From Viridibacterium silvisoli (lineage in GTDB: Bacteria > Pseudomonadota > Gammaproteobacteria > Burkholderiales > Rhodocyclaceae): a stretch of 64,000 nt of DNA. Below, piece by piece: positions 50,386 through 60,444 of the stretch. The stretch covers positions 496,001 through 560,000 of the forward strand of contig NZ_JAYXHS010000001.1 in assembly GCF_036017035.1 (NCBI RefSeq), given 5' to 3'. Position 1 is the first letter of the stretch, and every line of letters begins with the position of its first letter. Position numbers and translations under genes: made by a program. Under the pieces are notes generated by a model. It worked only from the letters and a program-made list of their open reading frames with translations. It was not told the DNA's origin and ran no database searches.

Positions 50386-53300
50386 ATGGCACTCGGCACG
50401 AACAAGAAACTGGCCCTCATCCTGCTGCTGGTCTGCGTAGGTGCAGGCGCAGCCGGCGGCTGGTGGTTCAAGAAGCATCGTGCGCCTGGCCAGATTTCCG
50501 GTGACGCCGTGCTGCCTGCAGCCAACGGCCCGTTCGAAGTCAGCTCCTGTCTGGCTCGCCTGCACGACGACAAGCCGGCACTGGCCGTGATGTTCTCCGA
50601 CAATGTCGACGCCGACCAGGCACTCGACAAGCTCATTGAAGTAACCGATGGCGGCGCGACGCCCAAGGAAGACGACAATGCGAAGAAGAAAGACAAGGCC
50701 GCATCCGGTCCGGTCGCGGAAGTCGTCAAGGGCGGCTGGATCGTCTCCGACAACCCGCACGTCCTGCTCTTTCCCTTCGTCAAACCCGGCCACCAATACA
50801 CGATCAAGCTGAGCGCGGCGCTCGCCTCTGCCTCTGGCCGGAAACTGGACACGCAGCAAAGCTGTGATGTCTCCAGCGACGAGATGTCGCCCTCCTACTT
50901 CTTCGCCAGCAAGGGCACGGTGTTGCCCGCCGGCCTCAACGGCGGCCTGCCGGTGGTCACCGTCAACATTCCCGAAGTCGATGTGCAGTTCCTGCGTGTC
51001 TCGCCCGAGAAGATGCCGCAGTTCATCGACATGGTGGTCGGCAAGCGCCACGTCGCGTCCGGCGACGAAGAGAGCGATGAAGAGGGCGAGAACGATTATT
51101 ACGACTACTGGAGCAACCGCAATCGCCTCAAGGGCCAGACCTCGGGCTGGCAGCTCAATGCCTTGCAGAAGATGGCCGAGAGCGTCTACAACGGCCGCTT
51201 CCTGACCAACGATGTGCCGAACAGCCGCAAGGTCACTTTCCTGCCCGTCGAGAAGATCTCCGAGCTGAAGGAGCCCGGCATCTACGTCGCAGTCATGAGC
51301 CGCCCCGGCTTCTTCGACAACGACTACCAGGTCACCCATTTCTACGTCAGCGATATCGGTCTGCACGTGCGTCGTCAGGTCAAGCAGACCGACGTGTTTA
51401 CAACCTCGCTGAAGACCGGCAAGGCCGTCGGCGGTATCGAACTCGAGGTGCTCGGCGACGAAGGCAAGTCACTGCTGCAAGGCAAGACCGATGGCGATGG
51501 CCATGGCGTGCTGCCGGGCCTGCCGGACGGCGCGCGCCTGCTGCTCGCCAAGCGTGGCAAGGAAACCTCCATCATCGCCCTGCAGGAGCCGGGCCTTGAT
51601 CTCGCCGAATTCGACATCGGTGGCCACCTGCCGCGCGATGCCAAACTCTTCGCCTGGGCTGGCCGCGACCTGTACCGGCCCGGCGAGAAGTTCACCGTTT
51701 CGCTGATGGCGCGCAATGCGGATGGGACCGCCCTGCCACCCGCCCCCATCAAGGTCGATCTGAAGAAGCCCGATGGCGACGTGGTCAACTCGACCATGTG
51801 GCAACCGAACGCCAAGACAGCCGGCTACCTGCAGCAAAGCATCGACCTGCCACCCGATGCGGCCACCGGCAAGTGGAGCCTGGAATTCCGCGCCGACCCG
51901 GCAGCCAAGCGCCCCGACACGATCTGGACTTTCCAGGTCGAGGAGTTCCTGCCCGAACGCATGAAGCTGACGCTCAAGAGCGACACGAAACCACTGGGCA
52001 GCAAGGACGATTTCAGCGTCGCCGTGCAGGGTGACTACCTCTACGGCGCACCCGCCTCCGGCAACCGCCTGCTCGGCAGCGTGGCACAGGAGCGCGCACG
52101 CAATCCGCTACAGAAGGAATGGCCGGGCTTCATCTTCGGCGACTTCGCCGACGACAAGGAAAAGAGTCGCGCCGAGCTGGAAGAGACCGCACTTGATGAC
52201 GCCGGCAAGGGCGTCATCGACATCCCGTTCAGCACCGACAACAAGTCACCGATGCGGGTACGCGCCTCGCTGAGCCTGCTCGAATCCGGCGGCCGGCCTG
52301 TCGTGCGTTCGATCGAGCGCGTGTGGTGGCCTGCCGACGCCCTCATCGCATTGCGTCCGGCTTTCGAACGCGACGTCGCGCGCGAAGGCAGCATGGCCGA
52401 ATTCGAACTGATCCGCGTCACGCCAGCAGGCAAGTTCGCCGCACTCAACGAAGCACCGTTCCGTCTCGTGCGCGAAGACCGCCAGTACTACTGGCGTTAC
52501 GACGCCGGCCGCGGCTGGCACTCCGGCTACACCGAAGCCGAAGAAACCGTGCAGGCCGGCGCGCTGCAACTCAAGGCGCGCGCCAAGCTGACCCTGCCCG
52601 TGCAGTGGGGCACCTACCGCCTCGAAATCACCGATCCGCAAACGCAACTGGTCACGCGCTACCGCTTCTACGCGGGCTGGAATGCGCAGGACACCGAGAG
52701 TGTCGGCAACCGCCCCGACCGCGTACGCCTGCAACTCGAAGGAGCACCGGCCAAACCCGGCGACAGCGTGAAGCTCAAGATTACGCCTCCGCACGATGGC
52801 GAGGCCCTGGTGCTGGTCGAGGCTGACAAGGTGCTGTGGAGCACGCGCGTCACCGTCAGCACCGACGGCACCACGGTGAACGTGCCTATCGACAAGAGCT
52901 GGAACCGCTCGGACATGTACATCTCGACCGTGGTATTCCGTCCGGGTAGCGAAGGCGACCGCGTCACGCCGGCACGCGCCATCGGCCTGACCTGGCTGCC
53001 GCTGGCACGCGAGGCACGCAAGCTCAAGGTGAGCGTCACAGCACCGGCACGCGTCGAGCCCGAGAAACGCATGACAGCCCACGTGAAGGTCGAGGGTGCC
53101 GCCGGCAAGACGGCGATGGTGACCGTGTCGGCCGTCGATGTCGGCATTCTCAACATCACCAGCTTCAAGACACCCGACCCGTTCGACTTCTTCTTCGGCA
53201 AGCATCGTTTCGGCGCCGAACTCTCTGACCTCTACGGCAAGATCATCGAGCGCATGGACGGCACGCCCGGCAAGCTCAAGTGGGGCGGCGACGCCGGCAT

Positions 53301-55482
53301 GCGCGACACGCGCAGCATGCCCAAGAAGGTGAAGCTGGTGGACCTGTTCTCCGGTCCGATCCAGCTCAATGCGAACGGTGAAGCGGACGTGCCGCTCGAC
53401 GTGCCGGACTTCAACGGCACGCTGCGCCTGATGGTGGTCGCCTCCACGCCGGAAGCCTACGGCAGCACCGATCGTGAAGTCACCGTCTCGGCCCCCATCG
53501 TTGCCGAGATCGCCATGCCACGCTTCATCGGCCCGGGCGACAGCTCGAGCTTCGCACTCGATGTGACCAACATGATGGGCAGCGCGCAGGACGTCAGCAT
53601 CAAGCTGACATCCGACAAGCTGCTGAAGATTGCCGACGGCGAACGCTCGCTCAAACTGGCCGACAAGCAGCGCAGCATCCTGCGCTTCACGGCCGAGCCG
53701 ACCGAACCATATGGCCTGTCGCGCGTGATGCTCGATGTCAAGACAGCAGGGCCAAAACCAGTCGTCATTCACCGCGAGTTCGCACTGCAGATCCAGCCGC
53801 CCGTGCCGCGCGAACAGGATGCGCGCCGCATCCGCATCGAGCCGGGCAGCACCCAGCGTCTCGACACGGCAATGGTGGACCGTTTCTTCCGTGGCTCGGC
53901 GACGCTCAGCGCAACCATGTCGAGCAAACCGCCGCTCAACGTCAACAGCCTAGTCAAGGGCCTGCTCGACTATCCATATGGCTGCCTCGAGCAGACCACC
54001 AGCGCGGCCTATCCGCATGTCTTCATCGACGAGGAAGGCGCCAAGGCGGTCGGTCTGAAACCACGCACGCGTGACGAGCGCGCGAAGTTCATCGAGGGCG
54101 CCATCGGCCGAATCGCCGGCATGCAAGGCGAATCGGGTGGTTTCCGTCTATGGAGTGGCGACAGCGGGCCTTACGAGCAGTGGCTCACGCCCTATGTCAC
54201 GGGCTTCCTCATGGATGCGCGCGAAGCCGGGTTCAATGTCCCCGAAACCATGACCAAGCGCGCCGAGCAGTGGATGCTGCAACGCCTCAACGGCGCGGGC
54301 AACGAGTTCCCATCGCTGCCTGCGGCGATGAAGCCCGACGCCAATGGTCGTTACGCCTGGCGTGACTACGACCTGCTGCGCAACAGCCACCAGCGCTTCG
54401 CCGAACTGGCGCACATCGGCTACATGCTGGCGCGCCAGCAGAAGGCACCGCTGGCATCGCTGCGCCTGCTCTACGACCAGTACCGCGACCGCGCACGCTC
54501 GCCGCTACCGCTCGTGCATCTGGGCATAGCACTGCAGATGATGGGCGACGCCAAGCGCGGCGATGCCGCCATTGCCGAAGCCATGACCAAGGCATACGGG
54601 ATCCGCACCGACTGGGAGTGGGACTGGCTGGGCGACTACGGCACGGCCGTGCGTGACCAGGCCCTGTCGTACGCGCTGATGCTGCGTCACAAGGTCAGCC
54701 ATCCGCAGCGCGAGAACATGCTGGTCAATCTCGCCGATCGCCTCGGCAAGCCACGCGGCTACTTCTCGACGCAGGAGCGCATCGCCTTGTTCCTCGCCGC
54801 ACGTGCAGCAGGCGGCACGCCGGGCGAAGGCTGGAATGCCGTCATCAAGACGGCGGATGGCGAAACCATGCTGACATCGAAGAACAGCGAGATGCGCAAC
54901 TTCGATCCGGCGCTGGCAGCCAAGGGCATCACCATCGAGAACCGGGGCAACGGCCCGCTGTGGCTCGAAGTCGAAGCCAGCGGCTACCCGCTCAAGCCGC
55001 CGGTCGCCAGCAGCGACAAGATCGCGCTGACGCGCAGCTGGTACACCACCGACGGCAAGCCATGGAAGGGCGGCCCGCTGAAGGTCGGCGACATGCTCAT
55101 CGTGCGCGTCACGGCACAGGCCAAGCAGCGCATCGAAGACGGCCTCATCGTCGACCACATCCCGGCTGGTCTTGAAGTGGAAAACCTCAACCTGTCGCAA
55201 GGACCACAATCGGGCGAGTTCAGCATCGACGGCGTGAATGTCGGCGAAGCCATGAAGAACGAGCGCATCAAGCACCGCGAGTATCGCGACGACCGCTTCG
55301 TCGCGGCCGTGCGTCTCGATGGCGATGTGATGCGCCTGTTCTACATGCTGCGTGTCGTCACGCCGGGCAAGTTCAACGTGCCGGCACCGTATGCGGAAGA
55401 CATGTACCGTCCGGACATCCGTGCGCATGGTCCGTCGGTGGAGCCAGTGACGGTGGTGGATCCGCGTGCTGTGGCGAAGTGA
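50386..55482 (+). CDS. Bacterial alpha-2-macroglobulin (YfhM-like), thioester type
   Basis: 1698 residues. It starts with a membrane anchor (LALILLLVCVGAGAAGGWWF) and no standard lipobox, unlike E. coli YfhM. A chain of macroglobulin-type beta domains follows: an MG1-like domain, the bait-region neighbourhood near 850-1000, and the complement-like domain with thioester C1200-L-E-Q1203 in YPYGCLEQTTSAAYPH, followed by an alpha/alpha toroid. The last 150 residues are beta-rich. It is thought to trap attacking proteases covalently in the periplasm. The downstream pbpC is the classical partner: the pair is believed to defend and repair the cell wall. Confidence 0.95.
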   Translation: MALGTNKKLALILLLVCVGAGAAGGWWFKKHRAPGQISGDAVLPAANGPFEVSSCLARLHDDKPALAVMFSDNVDADQALDKLIEVTDGGATPKEDDNAKKKDKAASGPVAEVVKGGWIVSDNPHVLLFPFVKPGHQYTIKLSAALASASGRKLDTQQSCDVSSDEMSPSYFFASKGTVLPAGLNGGLPVVTVNIPEVDVQFLRVSPEKMPQFIDMVVGKRHVASGDEESDEEGENDYYDYWSNRNRLKGQTSGWQLNALQKMAESVYNGRFLTNDVPNSRKVTFLPVEKISELKEPGIYVAVMSRPGFFDNDYQVTHFYVSDIGLHVRRQVKQTDVFTTSLKTGKAVGGIELEVLGDEGKSLLQGKTDGDGHGVLPGLPDGARLLLAKRGKETSIIALQEPGLDLAEFDIGGHLPRDAKLFAWAGRDLYRPGEKFTVSLMARNADGTALPPAPIKVDLKKPDGDVVNSTMWQPNAKTAGYLQQSIDLPPDAATGKWSLEFRADPAAKRPDTIWTFQVEEFLPERMKLTLKSDTKPLGSKDDFSVAVQGDYLYGAPASGNRLLGSVAQERARNPLQKEWPGFIFGDFADDKEKSRAELEETALDDAGKGVIDIPFSTDNKSPMRVRASLSLLESGGRPVVRSIERVWWPADALIALRPAFERDVAREGSMAEFELIRVTPAGKFAALNEAPFRLVREDRQYYWRYDAGRGWHSGYTEAEETVQAGALQLKARAKLTLPVQWGTYRLEITDPQTQLVTRYRFYAGWNAQDTESVGNRPDRVRLQLEGAPAKPGDSVKLKITPPHDGEALVLVEADKVLWSTRVTVSTDGTTVNVPIDKSWNRSDMYISTVVFRPGSEGDRVTPARAIGLTWLPLAREARKLKVSVTAPARVEPEKRMTAHVKVEGAAGKTAMVTVSAVDVGILNITSFKTPDPFDFFFGKHRFGAELSDLYGKIIERMDGTPGKLKWGGDAGMRDTRSMPKKVKLVDLFSGPIQLNANGEADVPLDVPDFNGTLRLMVVASTPEAYGSTDREVTVSAPIVAEIAMPRFIGPGDSSSFALDVTNMMGSAQDVSIKLTSDKLLKIADGERSLKLADKQRSILRFTAEPTEPYGLSRVMLDVKTAGPKPVVIHREFALQIQPPVPREQDARRIRIEPGSTQRLDTAMVDRFFRGSATLSATMSSKPPLNVNSLVKGLLDYPYGCLEQTTSAAYPHVFIDEEGAKAVGLKPRTRDERAKFIEGAIGRIAGMQGESGGFRLWSGDSGPYEQWLTPYVTGFLMDAREAGFNVPETMTKRAEQWMLQRLNGAGNEFPSLPAAMKPDANGRYAWRDYDLLRNSHQRFAELAHIGYMLARQQKAPLASLRLLYDQYRDRARSPLPLVHLGIALQMMGDAKRGDAAIAEAMTKAYGIRTDWEWDWLGDYGTAVRDQALSYALMLRHKVSHPQRENMLVNLADRLGKPRGYFSTQERIALFLAARAAGGTPGEGWNAVIKTADGETMLTSKNSEMRNFDPALAAKGITIENRGNGPLWLEVEASGYPLKPPVASSDKIALTRSWYTTDGKPWKGGPLKVGDMLIVRVTAQAKQRIEDGLIVDHIPAGLEVENLNLSQGPQSGEFSIDGVNVGEAMKNERIKHREYRDDRFVAAVRLDGDVMRLFYMLRVVTPGKFNVPAPYAEDMYRPDIRAHGPSVEPVTVVDPRAVAK

Positions 55483-55535
55483 TCGGGGTTTGAAATCGTC
55501 TCGTTGAAGTTGAAGCTGTCCCGTTTGTACGCCTC

Positions 55536-55650
55536 CCCCTCTCCCGGCCTCCGGCCACCCTCCCCCCGAGGGGGAGGGGACTGCAGCGAGCACGCGATCT
55601 CAGCCGTTCCCTCCCCCCAGGGGGAGGGTGGCCGGAGGCCGGGAGAGGGG
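55536..55650. repeat. Perfect 31-bp inverted repeat (REP/BIME-like)
   Basis: Arms at 55536-55566 and 55620-55650 are perfect complements, CCCCTCTCCCGGCCTCCGGC... against GCCGGAGGCCGGGAGAGGGG. Each arm also carries its own small hairpin next to the 53-base centre, of the CCCTCCCCCC/GGGGGAGGG type. Lies between the macroglobulin gene and pbpC. Confidence 0.92.
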
Positions 55651-55714
55651 AAATCGTGGCGCCTGTCCAAGCACCGCATAGCATGCGCAAACCTCCACCA
55701 ACAGGCATACCGCG

Positions 55715-58072
55715 ATGCCTGACCGCCTCACCCGAATAAAAGCCTGGCTACGCACCCACCCCGTCCGAGCCAGCCTCGCCGCTCTCCTCACCGCGTTCCT
55801 TCTCCTCGACCAGCTCTTCCCGCCGCCCGTCCCGCGCGAGGAAGCCGGCCTTGTCGTCGTCGCGCGTGACGGTTCCCCGCTGCGCGGCTGGCCGGATGCC
55901 GATGGCGTATGGCGCTACCCGGTCACGCCTGAGCAGGTGTCGCCGCGCTACCTGGATGCGCTGCTCACCTATGAAGACCGCTGGTTCCACTGGCACTTCG
56001 GCGTCAACCCGGCGGCGCTGGTGCGTGCCGGCTGGCAGTGGGCGACGCAAGGCCACATCGTGTCGGGTGGCTCGACGCTGAGCATGCAGGTGGCGCGTGC
56101 CATCGAACCCGTGCCCCGCAGCCTGCACGGCAAACTGCGCCAGATGTGTCGCGCCGTGCAGCTGGAGCTGCGCTTGTCGAAGCGCGAGATCCTCACGCTG
56201 TACCTCAACCACGCGCCCATGGGCGGCATCGTCGAGGGCGTAGAGATGGCCAGCCGCAGCTATCTCGGCAAGAGCGCTGCACAACTCTCGTCCGCCGAGG
56301 CCGCGCTGCTCGTCGTGCTGCCGCAGGCGCCGTCACGGCTGCGCCCCGACCGTCACCCGGAACGCGCACAGCGCGCCCGCGACAAGGTGCTGCGCCGCAT
56401 GGCCGAACTGCATCACTGGACGCAGGCCGAGGTGGATGACGCGCTGGTCGAGCGCGTCGGCGCCAACCCGCCGCGCATAGCCTGGCTGGCGCCGCTTGCG
56501 TCGGAGCGCCTGCATCAGGCCGCGCAGCGCGACATGCGCAAGGGCGTACGGCATGTGCCCATCGTCAGCTCGACACTCGATCGCGACATGCAGGCCATGC
56601 TCGAACGCCTGCTCGCCGACCGCGTCGCGCAACTGCCGCGCTTCGTGTCGATGGCGGCACTGGTGATGGACAGCAAGACGCTCGAGGTGCTGGCCTACGC
56701 CGGCTCGGCAGACTTCTCCGATCCGCGCCGCTTCAGCCATGTCGACATGGTGCGCGGCGTGCGCTCGCCCGGCTCGACCCTCAAGCCCTTCCTCTACGCC
56801 ATGGCACTCGACGAAGGGCTGATCCACTCCGAGAGCCTGATGGCCGACACGCCGCAATCCTTCGGCGGTTATGACCCCGGCAATTTCCAGGCGAACTTCT
56901 CCGGCCCGGTCAGCGTTTCGGACGCGCTACAGCGCTCACTCAACGTGCCCGCCGTCGACCTGCTCGACCGCCTCGGTCCGACGCGCTTCGCCGCGCGCCT
57001 GTCACAAGGCGGCATACGCCTGCGCCTGCCCAGCGGCGGCACGCCTAACCTCAGCATCATCCTCGGTGGCGCAGGCACGACGCTCGAAGAACTGGTCGGC
57101 AGCTATCGCGCACTGGCGATGGGCGGCATGGCCGGCGTACCACGCATCACGCCCGATGCCCCCGTGCAGGAGTCGCGCATGATGAGCGCCGGCGCGGCCT
57201 ACATCATCCGCAGCATCCTCGAAGGCGGCGGCCACCCCGACCAACCCTTCGTCGAAGCCGCCGGGCCACGCCTCGCCTGGAAAACCGGCACCAGCTACGG
57301 TTTCCGCGACGCCTGGGCAGTTGGCGTGAGCGGGCGCTACACGCTCGGCGTGTGGATCGGCCGCCCGGATGGCACGCCCAACCCGGGCTTCTTCGGCGCC
57401 AACATCGCCGCCCCGCTCCTGCACCAGATGGCCAGCGCCCTGCCCGCCAGCGAACTGCCGTTTCCTGCGCAGCCCGCCGAAGTCAGTACCGCGCAGATCT
57501 GCTGGCCACTGGGTAACGCAACCGAGATTACGCCGCCAGAACACTGTCATGCCAGGCACACAGCCTGGGTGCTGCGCGGTACGATCCCGCCGACCCTGCC
57601 CGACCGATTGCGCTCGCGCAGCCTGCTCGAAACCATCTGGCTCGACCCGCACAACGGCCTGCGCACCACGCCAGCCTGCAACAAGGATGCGAAAGCGCGC
57701 GAAGTCGCACACTGGCCAGCCTTGCTGGAAGCCTGGCTACCCGCTGCACAGCGCCAGCAACTGGGCCTGGTCGCCTGGTCGCCAGATTGCCTGCAAGCCA
57801 GCTCGGTTGGCAGCGTGAAGCTGATGGGCCTGCAAGACGACGCCCGTCTGCGCCCCACGCCGGGCAAGAAGAATCTGGTGGTCAAGCTCGAAGCCGTTGG
57901 CGGCACCGGGCGCAATTTCTGGCTGCTCGACGGCCAGCAGGTCGAGCCCGCACGCGGCAAGAAACAGCAGGAATTCACCCTCACCAGCGAGGGCGCGCAC
58001 AGCATCGCGGTGATGGATGCCGCTGGCCACTACGACAGCGTTTCGTTCCGCGTGGACGGGATCAGGCAATAG
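55715..58072 (+). CDS. pbpC: Penicillin-binding protein 1C
   Basis: 785 residues. A membrane helix (about 15-35), a glycosyltransferase domain with LTYEDRWFHWHFGVNPAAL and SGGSTLSMQVARAIEP, a transpeptidase with SxxK at Ser354-Lys357 (GSTLKPFLYAM) and KTGTS at about 523, then the BiPBP_C beta domain (about 690-780) that distinguishes PBP1C. It is paired with the macroglobulin as in many proteobacteria. A 230-bp gap with a palindrome separates the two genes. No strong Shine-Dalgarno is visible. Confidence 0.96.
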   Translation: MPDRLTRIKAWLRTHPVRASLAALLTAFLLLDQLFPPPVPREEAGLVVVARDGSPLRGWPDADGVWRYPVTPEQVSPRYLDALLTYEDRWFHWHFGVNPAALVRAGWQWATQGHIVSGGSTLSMQVARAIEPVPRSLHGKLRQMCRAVQLELRLSKREILTLYLNHAPMGGIVEGVEMASRSYLGKSAAQLSSAEAALLVVLPQAPSRLRPDRHPERAQRARDKVLRRMAELHHWTQAEVDDALVERVGANPPRIAWLAPLASERLHQAAQRDMRKGVRHVPIVSSTLDRDMQAMLERLLADRVAQLPRFVSMAALVMDSKTLEVLAYAGSADFSDPRRFSHVDMVRGVRSPGSTLKPFLYAMALDEGLIHSESLMADTPQSFGGYDPGNFQANFSGPVSVSDALQRSLNVPAVDLLDRLGPTRFAARLSQGGIRLRLPSGGTPNLSIILGGAGTTLEELVGSYRALAMGGMAGVPRITPDAPVQESRMMSAGAAYIIRSILEGGGHPDQPFVEAAGPRLAWKTGTSYGFRDAWAVGVSGRYTLGVWIGRPDGTPNPGFFGANIAAPLLHQMASALPASELPFPAQPAEVSTAQICWPLGNATEITPPEHCHARHTAWVLRGTIPPTLPDRLRSRSLLETIWLDPHNGLRTTPACNKDAKAREVAHWPALLEAWLPAAQRQQLGLVAWSPDCLQASSVGSVKLMGLQDDARLRPTPGKKNLVVKLEAVGGTGRNFWLLDGQQVEPARGKKQQEFTLTSEGAHSIAVMDAAGHYDSVSFRVDGIRQ

Positions 58073-58206
58073 CAGCAGAACACGCAACAGAGACGGAATA
58101 AGCCGCCGTCGCTCAACGTTCACCAACAGGGCTTCAACTTACCGCAGCGGTGCCATACTGAATTGCGGCTTCGACATCACATTCGTTCGCGCTCACAGGA
58201 GGTCTC

Positions 58207-58707
58207 ATGTCATTCCGGATGCATTTCCTCACCGCCGCAATCCTGCTGGGTTTGAATGCCTGCGGCTCGGTCGTCAGCATCGGCAAGCTGCAGCCCGGCG
58301 TCGCCACCGAAGCAGAGGCCACCAAAGTTGCAGGGCGCAAGCCCGAGTATGTCTGGCACAACCCTGACGGCACGCGCACGCTCGACTACTCCAACCAGGC
58401 CTTCAGCGGCACCACGAGCATGTTCGTCACCGTCGACGCGGCAGGCAAGGTGCTCGACATCAAGCGCATCGATGTCGACCCCGTCAACAACGATGTCGCT
58501 CCCGGCATGAGCCCGGACCAGGTGCGCCGCATGCTCGGCTCGCCACGCACGGTGACGACCTACATGGCCGGCGAGGAAGTGTGGGACTGGAACACGGTCA
58601 CTATCGGCGGCCCCGGTCTGCTGGTACTTTTGAATGTGTACTTCAGCGGCGGCAAGGTCGTGCGGATAACGACCAAGACAATTGACCTGAATGCGAATCG
58701 ACCATGA
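58207..58707 (+). CDS. BamE/SmpA-like lipoprotein, tandem copy 1
   Basis: 166 residues, lipobox LGLNACG (Cys19). It contains two units that look like half-repeats of the BamE/SmpA type: PGVATEAEATKVAGRKPEYVW ... TLDYS and PGMSPDQVRRMLGSPRTVTTYM ... EVWDW. BamE domains bind other envelope proteins and are used for outer-membrane assembly in the true BamE. This protein has two closely related neighbours. AGGAGG precedes the ATG. The C-terminus NANRP lacks the cysteines of the other copies. Confidence 0.85.
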   Translation: MSFRMHFLTAAILLGLNACGSVVSIGKLQPGVATEAEATKVAGRKPEYVWHNPDGTRTLDYSNQAFSGTTSMFVTVDAAGKVLDIKRIDVDPVNNDVAPGMSPDQVRRMLGSPRTVTTYMAGEEVWDWNTVTIGGPGLLVLLNVYFSGGKVVRITTKTIDLNANRP

Positions 58708-58747
58708 AGTGCGATGGGCAACAGTCCCTGAGCTCGCAGGAAGCCAC

Positions 58748-59254
58748 ATGCCACTCCGCCAACTCGTTCTCTGCGCCCTGCTGATCTGCCTGGGCGCCTG
58801 CGCTTCGGTCGAACGCATCGCGAGCCTCGCGCCCGGCACGTCCACCGAAGCCGACGCCACCAAGGCAGCTGGCCGCAGACCGGAGTACGTCTGGAACAAC
58901 GCCGACGGCACGCGTACGCTCGATTACTCGAACCAGCCCTTCGAAGGCACCACCAGCTGGTTCGTCACCGTCGACGCGGCAGGCAAGATCCTCAAGACGC
59001 AACGCATCGAGGTCAACGCCGAGCGGAACGACGTCAGCATCGGCATGACCCCCGATCAGATACGACGCATGCTCGGCTCGCCGCGCACGGTCACTACCTA
59101 CATGTCCGGCGAAGAGGTGTGGGACTGGAATACGGTGACGGTCGGCGGCCCGGGTTACCTCGTGCGTTTCAATGTGCACTTCAAGGACGGCAAGGTCGTG
59201 CGAACATCGACGAAGACGATTGACCGCAATGACTGCCGCATGTTCTTCTGCTGA
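58748..59254 (+). CDS. BamE/SmpA-like lipoprotein, tandem copy 2
   Basis: 168 residues, lipobox CLGACA. Clearly paralogous to copy 1 along the whole length (ADGTRTLDYSNQPFEGTTSW, RRMLGSPRTVTTYMSGEEVW). The C-terminus NDCRMFFC adds two cysteines. Starts 40 bp after copy 1, at the ATG at 58748 chosen because it gives the signal peptide directly; a longer frame begins at 58691. Confidence 0.85.
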   Translation: MPLRQLVLCALLICLGACASVERIASLAPGTSTEADATKAAGRRPEYVWNNADGTRTLDYSNQPFEGTTSWFVTVDAAGKILKTQRIEVNAERNDVSIGMTPDQIRRMLGSPRTVTTYMSGEEVWDWNTVTVGGPGYLVRFNVHFKDGKVVRTSTKTIDRNDCRMFFC

Positions 59255-59278
59255 TCCACCCACCCCGCGAGAAACTTC

Positions 59279-59791
59279 ATGTCACTCCGTACGCTTGCCC
59301 TCTACGTCGCCGTCCTGCTTAGCCTGGGCGCGTGCGCCACGGTCGAGAACATCGGCGAGCTTCACGTCGGCACGGCCACCGAAACCGACGCCACCAAGGC
59401 CGCCGGCCGCAAGCCCGTGTATATCTGGAACAACACGGACGGCACGCGCACGCTGGACTATTCCAACCAGCCTCTCGGTGGCACGACCAGCTGGTTCGTC
59501 ACCATCGATGCGGGCGGCAAGATACTCGCCAAGCAGCGCATCGAAGTGGACCCGCGCAACAACGGTGTCGCCGTCGGCATGAGCACCGACCAGGTGCGAC
59601 GCATGCTCGGCTCGCCGCGCGGCGTCGCCACCTACGTATCCGGCGAGGATGTGTGGGAATGGAATACGGACACCACGGGCGGCCCCGGTGAATACGTGCG
59701 CTTCAACGTGTATTTCCGCAATGGCGTCGTCCACCGCACGGCATCGCGCACGGTGCGCCGGGGTGAATGCAGCTCGAACATGTCCTGCTGA
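59279..59791 (+). CDS. BamE/SmpA-like lipoprotein, tandem copy 3
   Basis: 170 residues, lipobox SLGACA. Paralogous to copies 1 and 2, slightly more diverged in the second half (SPRGVATYVSGEDVWEWNTD). It ends ECSSNMSC with two cysteines like copy 2. Starts 24 bp after copy 2 and is followed by the PaiB-like gene after 15 bp, so all four are probably one operon. Confidence 0.85.
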   Translation: MSLRTLALYVAVLLSLGACATVENIGELHVGTATETDATKAAGRKPVYIWNNTDGTRTLDYSNQPLGGTTSWFVTIDAGGKILAKQRIEVDPRNNGVAVGMSTDQVRRMLGSPRGVATYVSGEDVWEWNTDTTGGPGEYVRFNVYFRNGVVHRTASRTVRRGECSSNMSC

Positions 59792-59806
59792 TCTCCTCGC
59801 GCAGCC

Positions 59807-60427
59807 ATGCTCTACACACCCCCACGCTTCGTCGAGACGAATCCGGACATCATTCGCGAGCTGATCACGGCAGCCCCGTTCGCCATGCTGATCAGCAGCG
59901 TCGAGGGCGCACCGATCGTCACACACGCCCCCGTCGTACTCGATGAGGCTGCCGGCAAGAACTGGTTCGCCGCGCATGTTGCCCGCGCCAACCCACACAG
60001 CGCGGCGCTCGGTGATGGCGCGGAAGTGCTGGTCGTCTTCAACGGCCCGCACAGCTACATCTCGCCGGGCTGGTACCAGGAGGCCTCGGTACCGACCTGG
60101 AACTACGCCGTCGTGCACCTGCGCTGCCGCGTCCACGTGCGCAGCGGCGACGACGCACAGGCCTTGCTCGACACGCTCGCCAGCACCTTCGAAGACACGG
60201 GCCAGCCGGGCCACCTGAGTCGGGAAGGGCGCGCCCGCATGCTCAACTACATCCACTGCTTCGCGCTCGAGCCCCTGCAGGTCGAGGCCAAGTTCAAGCT
60301 CTCGCAGGACGAGAGCAAGATCGATCAGCAACGCATCGTTACCAGGCTCGCCCAGCTCGAAGACGAGAACGCGCAAGGCGTGGCCAACCTCATGCTGCGC
60401 AATCTGGCGGCGGGTTTCGGCGGCTGA
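59807..60427 (+). CDS. FMN-binding negative transcriptional regulator family protein, PaiB-like
   Basis: 206 residues. The PaiB fold (split-barrel flavin-binding) is shown by LYTPPRFVETNPDIIRELI at the start, PFAMLISSVEGAPIVTHAPVVLD, HVARANPHSAAL, ISPGWYQEASVPTWNYAVVH and QVEAKFKLSQDES. PaiB of Bacillus influences protease genes, but these proteins have no DNA-binding domain, and a flavin-dependent enzyme role is just as likely. Last gene before the metH leader. Confidence 0.9.
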   Translation: MLYTPPRFVETNPDIIRELITAAPFAMLISSVEGAPIVTHAPVVLDEAAGKNWFAAHVARANPHSAALGDGAEVLVVFNGPHSYISPGWYQEASVPTWNYAVVHLRCRVHVRSGDDAQALLDTLASTFEDTGQPGHLSREGRARMLNYIHCFALEPLQVEAKFKLSQDESKIDQQRIVTRLAQLEDENAQGVANLMLRNLAAGFGG

Positions 60428-60444
60428 AACCCATCGGGGCCGGC

